In this document: piece by piece, positions 15,158 to 22,953 of the stretch | Layout: every line of letters starts with the position of its first letter | Numbering within the stretch: position 1 is the stretch's first letter | DNA from: Verrucomicrobiota bacterium JB024 | GTDB taxonomy: Bacteria > Verrucomicrobiota > Verrucomicrobiia > Opitutales > Cerasicoccaceae | DNA: 48,578 nucleotides | Assembly: GCA_030673825.1 (NCBI GenBank) | Contig: JAUTCS010000108.1 | Span: forward strand, 1-48,578 | Reading direction: 5' to 3' | The notes under the pieces: generated by a model | What the model was told of the DNA's origin: nothing | What the model saw: only the letters and a program-made list of their open reading frames with translations | Databases searched by the model: none | Program-made: the position numbers and the translations under genes

Positions 15158-16939
15158 TTATTGCTCGCTGGCGACGTTGGCCCAGGGGCTGATGCCGGGG
15201 CTGCCGAGAGGGAGTTCGTTATTGCCTTCGATGACGGCGACTTGCCCGTCGATGAAGATCGAGATCGGCTGTGTTTGTGTGTCCCCCTCTTTACTGCCCA
15301 GAATCCCGGACACGACAGGTCCGACGGTGCCCCCCATGTAATCATACGGGGGGAAGGGGAAAAGGCGGTCCGGGGTGTTGCCCCGGGCGATGTTACGCAC
15401 GATGACGGAGTTCTCGGTATCAACGTCAATGGCGGCGCCGCCATCAGCGTTAATTACGTTGTCGGCGTAGATGCCGTTAAAACCCTCAATGCCGTCCTGC
15501 GCGGTGATGGTGTTTTGGCGGACGATGATGTTGTGCCCGACGGCGCGGATGCCCGTCTGGCAGTTGATAATGCGGTTGCCGGAGACCTGAATACCCTCTC
15601 CGTAAATCGCAGTATCGTAGTTAGAAATGGCGTTGTCCGCTACCACGCTCTCATAGGTGTTGATGCCTATATTACTGTAAGGATGCGAGGAGCCGAGGAC
15701 ACGGCAGTTTTCGACAAGCGACTGATCGGCTTCGATCCCGGTGGCATAGCCGCGCACTGTGCACTCCGCGATAGAGGAGTTTTCCCCGACCTGGACTCCG
15801 GTGTCTCCCCAATCAGCACTGAAGAACTGGCACTTGGAGATACTGGCTTCGCCGTCGGGAGCATCAACGCCTACTTGGTAGCCGGTGATGAGGCTATTGC
15901 TCAGGGTCAGTCCGCGTTCGGCGGTGATGGCTCTCTCACCGTAGCCATCGTCCCGGTTGTAGGTGATCTGTACCTGGTCGATGACAACGTTTTGGCCTGC
16001 CCCGATGACCCGGGGGAAATTCAGGATTTTGGTCTGGGTCACCTGGGCGCCACGATTCAGCAGCAATGCCGACGTGCTTGAGCTATTACCGCCCTGGTTG
16101 ATGATGGTGCAGCCGGTGATGAAAACCTCGCCCTCCATCAGCATGTCGTCGACTTCAAAGGCACTATCGGAGATCACGTCGAAGTGGCAGTTTTCCAGCC
16201 TTGAAAACAGGGGGATGTTCAGCACTTCTTGAATCTCCATCCGGCAATCGCGTAACTCGAGCGCTGACAGGAATCCTGAGTTTTCAATGGTTCTATCACA
16301 CCCGGAGATGGTCAGCCCTTCGATGGATAGCCGATCCGGGGTATTATTTCTGATCGCGGCAGTGCTGCCCGTGATACTGCTGTTGCTGGCCTGGATGTAG
16401 GTGTTGGCTTGGCCGGTGGCGATCCCGGTTTGATTGTCAGCCAGTTGGCAGTTACGCAGGATGACGTTTGTCACTCGATCCAGAGCGTAGACGCATTTGC
16501 TGATCGTCAGGTTTTCGAGGATCAGAGGGCGTGCGGGCAAGTCATTGGTTTTAAAGCCTTGATTAGCAATCCCCTTGTCGGTGAGGTGGCCGTTGCGGAT
16601 GGTGGTGCTGGAACCGCGCTGGGCATTGGTGCGGTCTGTGATTTCAATCTCTCCGGACAGGGTGAAGCCTTTCAGGTCGAGGGTGACGCTGCCGCCGGTG
16701 CTGATCGTGATTGAGGCGTAACCTTCGGAGCCGATGTTTTCCGTCAGGTAGTAATAGCCGGGCGTGTTGATGGCGAACGGCATGTCCTCGTGAGTGATGG
16801 GCGTGCCGGGCTCGACCTGGTCGAGGGTTTTCATCGTCGGCTGCGGGGGACCGTCAGGCGGGGTGAGGCTGCCCGCGTGCAGGCCGGACAACGGCGCGGC
16901 CAGAGCGGCCGCGAAGGCGAGGGAGAAAAACAGCTTCAT
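15158..16939 (-). CDS. Secreted right-handed parallel beta-helix protein
   Basis: A 593-residue exported protein starting with a signal peptide (MKLFFSLAFAAALAAPLSGLHA). After a short lead (NTPGYYYLTENI) the chain is a long run of beta-helix rungs with the typical asparagine and glycine pattern, for example NVILRNCQLADNQTGIA, LTISGCDRTIENSGF, GNRIINCQTGIRAVGHN and IVRQNTITAQDGIEGFNGIY. These PbH1-type rungs are seen in polysaccharide lyases and surface adhesins. I find no clear catalytic residues, so enzyme activity cannot be claimed. GC content is lower than in most neighbours. It is the first gene of a two-gene unit with the GWI-repeat protein. Confidence 0.85.
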   Translation of the reverse strand: MKLFFSLAFAAALAAPLSGLHAGSLTPPDGPPQPTMKTLDQVEPGTPITHEDMPFAINTPGYYYLTENIGSEGYASITISTGGSVTLDLKGFTLSGEIEITDRTNAQRGSSTTIRNGHLTDKGIANQGFKTNDLPARPLILENLTISKCVYALDRVTNVILRNCQLADNQTGIATGQANTYIQASNSSITGSTAAIRNNTPDRLSIEGLTISGCDRTIENSGFLSALELRDCRMEIQEVLNIPLFSRLENCHFDVISDSAFEVDDMLMEGEVFITGCTIINQGGNSSSTSALLLNRGAQVTQTKILNFPRVIGAGQNVVIDQVQITYNRDDGYGERAITAERGLTLSNSLITGYQVGVDAPDGEASISKCQFFSADWGDTGVQVGENSSIAECTVRGYATGIEADQSLVENCRVLGSSHPYSNIGINTYESVVADNAISNYDTAIYGEGIQVSGNRIINCQTGIRAVGHNIIVRQNTITAQDGIEGFNGIYADNVINADGGAAIDVDTENSVIVRNIARGNTPDRLFPFPPYDYMGGTVGPVVSGILGSKEGDTQTQPISIFIDGQVAVIEGNNELPLGSPGISPWANVASEQ

Positions 16940-17119
16940 GGGAGGACGGGTTGGTGAACGCCATGAGCTTGTGATGGGATTTGCCGTCAGGCAAACCTAT
17001 TTGGCTATGGGCAGGAGAATGGGTATGGCCCGCGGAAGGTATTAGCCGCGGGGAGGCTGCCTATTAACGGATTGCCCCGGATCGTGGAGGAGGACATCCC
17101 CGGGGAGCCGTCTCCGCCC

Positions 17120-17578
17120 TCAGCGGGCGATGTCGGTGTGGCAGAGGACGCGGATGCCGTTCTGGGCGAGCACGGCGATGGCGAGATCGTTATCCTCCAG
17201 GCGCATAACGAGGCCGCTCTTGCCGCCGGGGCGGGTCAGCATCGGGTAGGCGTAGTGGATGTTGATCTCGGCCTGGACGAGGGCGCAGGTGACCCGTTTG
17301 AGGTCCTGCTCGGTGTTGATCTCCGCGACGATGACCTCGTTGAGCGAAAAGGCGAAGCCCTGCTCGTGGAAGAAGTCGAGCGCCTGTTGCCAGTAGTCCA
17401 CGATGATGCGGATGATGACGTTGTCGGTCGTATCGACCGAGGTCACCGACATGATGTGGATGTCGTGCGAGGCGAGCATCATCACGATGTCGTTGAGGCG
17501 GCCCACCTTGTTGTCCGCGAAAATGGAAAATTGCCGGACGCTTTCCCAGCCCGGGTTCTGAATCGTCTCCGACGCCAT
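17120..17578 (-). CDS. Tandem ACT-domain protein
   Basis: A 152-residue protein made of two ACT-like units and nothing else. The first spans about residues 14-70 (RQFSIFADNKVGRLNDIVMM, then HDIHIMSVTSVDTTD), with the ligand-loop glycine in KVGRL. The second spans about 75-148 (KRVTCALVQAEINIHYAYP, then LVMRLEDNDLAIAVL). ACT domains bind amino acids and control enzymes; stand-alone tandem forms resemble the regulatory subunit of acetolactate synthase, but no catalytic partner is nearby. ATG at 17578 is used. The aldo-keto reductase gene starts divergently 86 bases away. Ligand unknown. Confidence 0.82.
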   Translation of the reverse strand: MASETIQNPGWESVRQFSIFADNKVGRLNDIVMMLASHDIHIMSVTSVDTTDNVIIRIIVDYWQQALDFFHEQGFAFSLNEVIVAEINTEQDLKRVTCALVQAEINIHYAYPMLTRPGGKSGLVMRLEDNDLAIAVLAQNGIRVLCHTDIAR

Positions 17579-17664
17579 GAGTAGTTAATGTAGCGCAGTT
17601 TGCATAAATTGACAGGAGAAAAAGCGGCTTGCGCCGACAGGGACTTTATAGCCAGTCTCGTGCC

Positions 17665-18654
17665 ATGAGTTACCGCCCTGCCGACGACCGTTACGAAAAA
17701 ACGCCCTATGCCCGCTGCGGGCGCTCGGGCCTGAAGCTGCCCCGCGTCTCGCTGGGGCTGTGGCACAACTTCGGGGGCGTGGATGTGGAGGAAAACGCCC
17801 GCGCCATGCTCCTGCACAGCTTCGACGCCGGGATCACGCACTTTGACCTGGCGAACAACTACGGGCCGCCCCCCGGCTCGGCGGAGGCGACCTTCGGGCG
17901 TGTGCTCAAGCGCGACCTGGCTCCGTGGCGCGACGAGCTGGTCATCTCGACCAAGGCCGGGTACCACATGTGGGAGGGCCCTTACGGCGAGTGGGGCTCG
18001 CGCAAGTACCTGCTCTCCAGCCTCGACCAGAGCCTCAAGCGCATGGGGCTGGACTACGTGGACATTTTTTACTCCCACCGCTTCGACCCGGAGACGCCGC
18101 TGGAGGAGACGATGGGCGCGTTGGCCACCGCCGTGCAGAGCGGGCGGGCGCTCTACGCGGGCATCTCCAGCTACGATGCGGCCAAGACCCGCGAGGCCGC
18201 GGCGCTGCTGCGCGAGTGGAAAATCCCCTGCCTCATCCACCAGCCCGTTTACAATATGTTCAACCGCTGGATCGAGCCCGAGCTGTGTCCGGCGCTGAAA
18301 GAGGAGGGCATCGGCTGCATCGTGTTCAGTCCGCTGGCGCAGGGGATGCTGACGGGGCGCTACCTGGGGGGCGTGCCGGGGGATTCCCGCGCGGCGAAGT
18401 CCCACGGCTTTCTCAAGGAGGACATGGTTGGCAAGATGCTGCCCAATATCAAGGCCCTCAACGCGGTCGCCCAGGCCCGTGGCCAGAGCCTCGCCCAGAT
18501 GGCCATCGCCTGGGTGCTGCGGCTGCCGGAGGTGACCTCCGCGCTGATCGGGGCCAGCCGCATCGCCCAGATCGACGAATGCCTCGGCGCGCTGGAGGGG
18601 GCGGCGTTTTCTAGCGAAGAACTGGCGAAGATCGAGGCGATCTTGGAGGGGTAA
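17665..18654 (+). CDS. Aldo-keto reductase, L-glyceraldehyde 3-phosphate reductase type
   Basis: A 329-residue NADPH-dependent aldo-keto reductase. The catalytic tetrad is visible: Asp and Tyr in FDLANNYGPPPGSAE, Lys in VISTKAGY, and His in IFYSHRFD. The segments GYHMWEGPYGEWGSRKYL and SPLAQGMLTGRYLGG match the YghZ/GPR subgroup, which reduces L-glyceraldehyde 3-phosphate and methylglyoxal and is related to potassium-channel beta subunits. The nucleotide-binding end is present (ALIGASRIAQIDECLGAL). ATG at 17665 (MSYRPADDRYEK) is the family start; an extension to 17629 adds an unrelated leader. Likely cytosolic and protective against reactive aldehydes. Subgroup call is good; true substrate unproved. 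Confidence 0.9.
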   Translation: MSYRPADDRYEKTPYARCGRSGLKLPRVSLGLWHNFGGVDVEENARAMLLHSFDAGITHFDLANNYGPPPGSAEATFGRVLKRDLAPWRDELVISTKAGYHMWEGPYGEWGSRKYLLSSLDQSLKRMGLDYVDIFYSHRFDPETPLEETMGALATAVQSGRALYAGISSYDAAKTREAAALLREWKIPCLIHQPVYNMFNRWIEPELCPALKEEGIGCIVFSPLAQGMLTGRYLGGVPGDSRAAKSHGFLKEDMVGKMLPNIKALNAVAQARGQSLAQMAIAWVLRLPEVTSALIGASRIAQIDECLGALEGAAFSSEELAKIEAILEG

Positions 18655-18675
18655 GCTCTGCCTGTGCTTTCAGCT

Positions 18676-19422
18676 ATGAAGATAGCTCTGGTTACTTTTC
18701 TGTTAGTCTGGGCGAGTTGCTCTGCGCAAGTCGGGCCTCTTGAGCCGGTGGGTGAGTTTTGGAGCGATACCGTGAGGGAGAAGTATCCGGAATTCTCTGA
18801 CGAAAAGACAAAGCTCTTCATTCTGAATTCTCCAAGCTTCCCTCACATTTTCATGCCTGAAACCATCATCTGTTTAGTCGAAGCCCAGGGCCAGTATGAG
18901 CTAAGCCTTCGAGATGTTACCGACTGTGACGAGGCGTGCTTTTCGTTTCAGATCTCCGAGTCTGCTGCGAATCGGCTTATTGAAATATTTTCCTTTTACC
19001 TCACACATCTTGAAGATGACCCGAGGAGTGGCGCTGACGGCACTATATATATTTTAAAAATACAAGGTTCCGGCAAACAAACAGGTTATACATGGAATCC
19101 TGAAGTATTTACAGAGGCACGTGATTTTGCCGTTTTGGTTTCCCAGCTTCGTTCCAATTGCATCAGGTGCATCAATGACGAGTTTACCCTGGATGAAGAA
19201 CTAGAGGAGCTTTTTGAGGTTTATGCTCGAACACCGGATCAATTACGCTGGAAGTATATTGAGGCACAGGGAGAACTTTTGGAGGACGAAAGCGCCGATC
19301 CATTTACTGTGATTACTGATGAAATGAAGAAACAACAACTGCACCTCGATTACCTGAAGAATTCTCTCTACCTAAAGTTTGAACATGAAAGGCGACAATT
19401 AGCAGCTGGACAGGATCAGTGA
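18676..19422 (+). CDS. Orphan exported protein of low GC content
   Basis: A 248-residue protein I do not recognise. The N-terminus MKIALVTFLLVWASCSAQVG is a signal peptide; the cysteine at residue 15 could be lipidated, but the residue at -3 is tryptophan, which is unusual. The mature part is acidic, with two cysteine pairs (LRDVTDCDEAC and SNCIRCIND) that may form disulfides. Its base composition is clearly more AT-rich than the genes on both sides, a sign of recent acquisition. It starts 21 bases after the aldo-keto reductase and may ride on that transcript. ATG at 18676 is preferred over a GTG at 18664. Confidence 0.72.
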   Translation: MKIALVTFLLVWASCSAQVGPLEPVGEFWSDTVREKYPEFSDEKTKLFILNSPSFPHIFMPETIICLVEAQGQYELSLRDVTDCDEACFSFQISESAANRLIEIFSFYLTHLEDDPRSGADGTIYILKIQGSGKQTGYTWNPEVFTEARDFAVLVSQLRSNCIRCINDEFTLDEELEELFEVYARTPDQLRWKYIEAQGELLEDESADPFTVITDEMKKQQLHLDYLKNSLYLKFEHERRQLAAGQDQ

Positions 19423-19525
19423 CGGACTTTCGTTGCGTGATAACCGCAGCATGACTTTTAGCCCAGGGCTGAAGAATTTGCACGACAGGTTGATTCGCCC
19501 GCAGATGCACAATTAAATACAGGAC

Positions 19526-20308
19526 GTGGGACAGACGCTCAAACTGCTGACTTTTAACATCGCGCACGGGCGCGGGTTGTCGCTCTACCAGGGGTTTCAC
19601 TCGGAGAAGGCGATCCGGCGCAACCTCTCCCGCATCGCGGGGCTGCTGAGCGAGAGCGAGGCGGACATCGTGGCCTTACAGGAGGTGGACGAGCGTTCGC
19701 ACTGGAACAAGGAGCTCAACCTAGCCCGTCTGATTCAGGAAGAGAGCGGGTTCGCGCACGCGCAGATCGGCGTCAATAACCGGCGCGGCGGCGACAAGCC
19801 CCTGGCCTACGGCAACGCCATCCTCTCGCGCCACCCGGTGCATTTTTGGGAGAACAACCCCTTTGGCTCGGCCACACTGGGGGAGAAGGGATTTCTCTAC
19901 GCCGAGGTGGATGTGGACGGGCACCATGTGCCGCTGATCAACCTGCACCTGGACTTCCGCTCGCGCAAGCGGCGCATTTGGCAGGTCGAGCGCGTCGTGC
20001 AGTACATGCGCCAGCGGCCCTGCCCGCGCAGCGGTGCCGAGGTGGTCGCCCCGATCATCTGCGGGGACTTCAACAGCCGCTCCTCCCCGGACGGGGACGC
20101 AGTCAACCACCTCTTCCAGACCGTGCTGGCCCACGGGGACTACAAGCTGTACCCGACGGACGCGAAGACCTTCCCGACCTACTGGCCGCGCAAGGCGATC
20201 GACTTTGTCTTTGTGCCCGAGCCGTACCGGGTCGTGCACCAGAGCGTGCCCAAGTCCTACCTCTCCGACCACCTGCCTGTGCTGGTGGAGTTCGAGATCG
20301 GCGGGTGA
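19526..20308 (+). CDS. Endonuclease/exonuclease/phosphatase-family hydrolase
   Basis: A 260-residue metal-dependent phosphodiesterase of the EEP (DNase I-like) fold. Key motifs are LLTFNIAHGRG at the start, the metal-binding glutamate in VALQEVDERS, NLHLDFRS, the catalytic ICGDFNSRS, and the C-terminal SDHLPVLVEF, which carries the Asp-His pair. No signal peptide is visible. The family acts on nucleic acids, phosphoinositides or other phosphodiesters, so the substrate is open. GTG at 19526 follows AGGA five bases upstream. The gene ends before a 44-base inverted repeat and converges with the small secreted protein. Confidence 0.88.
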   Translation: MGQTLKLLTFNIAHGRGLSLYQGFHSEKAIRRNLSRIAGLLSESEADIVALQEVDERSHWNKELNLARLIQEESGFAHAQIGVNNRRGGDKPLAYGNAILSRHPVHFWENNPFGSATLGEKGFLYAEVDVDGHHVPLINLHLDFRSRKRRIWQVERVVQYMRQRPCPRSGAEVVAPIICGDFNSRSSPDGDAVNHLFQTVLAHGDYKLYPTDAKTFPTYWPRKAIDFVFVPEPYRVVHQSVPKSYLSDHLPVLVEFEIGG

Positions 20309-20322
20309 GAAACGGGGAAGGG

Positions 20323-20524
20323 GAGCTGGTCACGGAGCGCACAGAGGAGGCACCGAGAGCACAGAGACTGGGTATTGCGCGGTTCAGGTTTCGCGGGTGT
20401 CTTGCTGTATCAGCCAGCGGATGAAGTATAGATAGAGACCTGAATCCACCGTCGCAACAGAGAGTTTTCCTTCTGAAAAACTCTGTGCTCTCTGTGCCTC
20501 CTCTGTGCGCTCCGTGACCAGCTC
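20323..20524. repeat. 44-base inverted repeat with a 114-base loop
   Basis: Arms at 20323-20366 and 20481-20524 are reverse complements over 44 bases with one mismatch. They are built from CACGGAG/CACAGAG-like short units. The loop holds a nested pair, TTCAGGT and ACCTGAA. The element fills nearly the whole gap between two converging genes, so it would form a long RNA hairpin from either side. Confidence 0.92.
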
Positions 20525-20531
20525 TTTCCTC

Positions 20532-21062
20532 TTACGGCAAGGGTGGCAAGGGGCGCAGGTAGCGGCGGAGGTAGGGGGTGCCGATCTTGTCCTGGTAGAT
20601 GAGGACGAGGTCGCCCTTTTTGAGGGCGGGGGAACCCGAGACGAGTTCGTCCTGAAAGTCCTGCGTTACGGAAAAGACTTGGATGCCGTCGGCGTCGAGC
20701 TCGGAGCGGCGGATGACGAGCAGGCCGTCCTGAAGCAGCTCCCAGTGCGTGTTGGCGGGCATGATGTTCAGGAACAGCTTGCGGTCCTCGTCGCTGACGC
20801 GCCGGGTGGCGGTGATGAGCTTGAAAACGCCGTCGGGCTGGAAATCGAAAATCTGGTAGCGGGCGGTCAACTGGGGGTCGTTCTCGACCGGATGGGCGAA
20901 ACGCTGGAAGGTCATCTCCCAGGTGCCGGGGATCTCCTCAAGGGTGGCGGGACGGGTGTTTTGGGCGAAGTTGTCCGTCGCCGCCTGCACGCCGAGGGCG
21001 GCGCCCAGCCAGAGCGTGGCGGCGAGGAGAAAATGCGGCAGGCGTGGGAAAAAGGCAGGCAT
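20532..21062 (-). CDS. Small secreted protein of unknown function
   Basis: A 176-residue protein with a signal peptide (MPAFFPRLPHFLLAATLWLG, likely cleaved near GVQA). The mature part, starting TDNFAQNTRPATLEEIPG, contains a tryptophan-glutamate lipocalin-like opening (PGTWEMTFQRF) and beta-rich segments (ARYQIFDFQPDGVFKLIT, HWELLQDGLLVIRRSE). This looks like a small beta-barrel lipocalin-type fold, but I cannot name a family. ATG at 21062 places the signal peptide correctly; an upstream in-frame start at 21083 is possible. No partner gene is evident. Confidence 0.75.
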   Translation of the reverse strand: MPAFFPRLPHFLLAATLWLGAALGVQAATDNFAQNTRPATLEEIPGTWEMTFQRFAHPVENDPQLTARYQIFDFQPDGVFKLITATRRVSDEDRKLFLNIMPANTHWELLQDGLLVIRRSELDADGIQVFSVTQDFQDELVSGSPALKKGDLVLIYQDKIGTPYLRRYLRPLPPLP

Positions 21063-21154
21063 GCTAAATGATTGAGACCGCAATATAGGCGACCGGTGCC
21101 AAAAGGCAAGGCCGGGGCGGTGGAGCGTTTTCGGGATCCTTCGCTGTCCTGCGC

Positions 21155-22942
21155 TCAGTGGGGCTGGAGCAGGGGGAGGGTGAAGCGGAAGGTCGTGCCT
21201 TCGGGGCCGGTCTGAACCAGTTCGAGGTCGCCGCGGTGGGACTTGAGAATCTGGCGCGAAATGGCCAGGCCCAGGCCGGTGCCTTGGGATTTGCCGGTGA
21301 GGAAAGACTCGAAGATGCGCGGGCGCATCTTGTCGGGGATGCCGCCGCCGGAGTCTTTCACGGTGACGCGGGCCAGGGTGCGCTCGTCGGCGGCGGTGAA
21401 GGTGTCCAGGGTGAGGGAGACGACGCCGCCCTCGGGCATGGCCTCGACCGCGTTGATAACGAGGTTGAGGATGACCTGCTGGATCTGGCCCTTGTGGACC
21501 TCGACCATGAGCGGGTCCTTCGGGGTCTGGTAGGCGAGGTGAACCTTGGACTGCTCCAACTTGAGGCGCAGGAGCAGCAGGCTGTCCTCGACCAGCTTTT
21601 TCAAATCCTGGGGCGCGTGCATCTCCGAGCGGCTCTTGCCGAAGTTGAGCACGCGGCTGACGATTTCCTCCAACTGGACGATTTTTTCGCCGATGACGGA
21701 GACGTCCTGCTGGCGCGGGTCGCCCTCGGGAAACTGCAAATCGAGCGCCTCGAACAGGAGCTTGATCACGGTCAGCGGGTTGCGGATCTCGTGGGCGATC
21801 TCGGCCGCGAGCAGGCCGAGGGTGGTGAGGCGTTCGTTGCGGCGCAGGCTCTCCTCGGTGGCGAAGACACGGGCGTAGAGCCGGGAGTTTTCCATGGCCA
21901 CGCCGCCAAGGGAAGCGAGGGTGGCGAACAGGCGCTTCTCGTCGTTGTTGAAGCGGCGGGAAATGTCCGTGTAGGCGTTGAGGACGCCGACGACCTCCTT
22001 ACCGACGACGATGGGCGTGGTCAGCATGGAACGCAGCTTGTCCTGCTGGACGAAGCGGATGAAGTGGTGCTCCTCGGTGCGGGCCAGGTCGGAGACGCTG
22101 ATCTGCTTGTTGCGCTTGAGGGCGACGCCGATGGTGCTCTGCTCCAGGTCGAGCACTTCCTGGTAGTCAATCTCGCCCTCGGGTCCCTCCATGGCGTGGA
22201 GCTTGAGGGATTTGCCGTCCGGAGTCAGGAGCATGATGGCGCAGTAGCGACAGTCCATCAGGCGGCGGGCCTCGCGGGCGATGCCCTGCAAAAGGGTGGG
22301 CTGGTCGCGGGTGGCCACCAGTTGCTGCCCGGCGCTGATGAGCGCCTGGAGCTGCCCGGCCTTTTCCTTGAGCTGGTTGATGAGCCAGAGGCGGCCCACG
22401 ACCTTGGTGGCCTCGGAGGTCAGCAGCACGAGCAGCTTGAGGTCCTTTTCGTCAAAGGCGGCGACCTGCTCGCTGTCCACATTGACGACGCCGACGGTCA
22501 GCCCCTGCAGGAGCATGGGGGCGGCCATCTCGGAGCGGATGGACTGTTTTAAGGTGATGTAGCGCGGGTCGAAGCGCACGTCCTCGATCAGGACGGGCTG
22601 GCCGTGGAGGGCGACCCAGCCGGTGACACCGCTGCCGAGGGCGAGCTTGATCTCTTCGGAGGACTTGGGCAGGCCGCGGTAAACCTCGATTTCGAGCCGG
22701 TTGGTGTCGGGGTTGATGAGCGCGATGGACGCGCTGGTGGCCCCGAGAGAGTCCAGCAGGTTCTTGATAATCAGTTCCAGCGCCTCGCGCGGGTCCTCGG
22801 TCTGGCTGACCAAGCTGCTAATCCGGTAAAGGGAATCGAGCACGGAACGGTCTTCCTGGGCGGTCTTCAACACCGGGTCAGCATGGGGAATATTCTCTTC
22901 CGCGCAATGCCAATCCCTTTGACCTTCAACACTGTCCTTCAC
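21155..22942 (-). CDS. GAF-GAF sensor histidine kinase
   Basis: A 595-residue cytosolic histidine kinase. Two GAF domains come first (about residues 45-185, with GSGVTGWVALHGQPVLIEDV, and 205-350, with TPIVVGKEVVGVLNAYTD). The HisKA helix follows with the phospho-acceptor His384 in AEIAHEIRNPL, then the ATPase domain with N box (LNLVINAVEAMPEGG), G1 (VKDSGGGIP) and G2 (GTGLGLAISRQI). No receiver or membrane helix is present, so its response regulator lies elsewhere. The gene starts 11 bases after glnD on the same strand and is surely co-transcribed, which suggests a nitrogen-linked signal. GTG at 22942 is likely but other in-frame starts exist. Confidence 0.88.
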   Translation of the reverse strand: MKDSVEGQRDWHCAEENIPHADPVLKTAQEDRSVLDSLYRISSLVSQTEDPREALELIIKNLLDSLGATSASIALINPDTNRLEIEVYRGLPKSSEEIKLALGSGVTGWVALHGQPVLIEDVRFDPRYITLKQSIRSEMAAPMLLQGLTVGVVNVDSEQVAAFDEKDLKLLVLLTSEATKVVGRLWLINQLKEKAGQLQALISAGQQLVATRDQPTLLQGIAREARRLMDCRYCAIMLLTPDGKSLKLHAMEGPEGEIDYQEVLDLEQSTIGVALKRNKQISVSDLARTEEHHFIRFVQQDKLRSMLTTPIVVGKEVVGVLNAYTDISRRFNNDEKRLFATLASLGGVAMENSRLYARVFATEESLRRNERLTTLGLLAAEIAHEIRNPLTVIKLLFEALDLQFPEGDPRQQDVSVIGEKIVQLEEIVSRVLNFGKSRSEMHAPQDLKKLVEDSLLLLRLKLEQSKVHLAYQTPKDPLMVEVHKGQIQQVILNLVINAVEAMPEGGVVSLTLDTFTAADERTLARVTVKDSGGGIPDKMRPRIFESFLTGKSQGTGLGLAISRQILKSHRGDLELVQTGPEGTTFRFTLPLLQPH

Positions 22943-22953
22943 CGGGGAATGCC

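Noticed and set aside
17601-17650. Promoter TTGACA at 17609 for the aldo-keto reductase.
   Set aside because: The nearest -10-like element, TTTATA, is 30 bases away, too far for a standard promoter.
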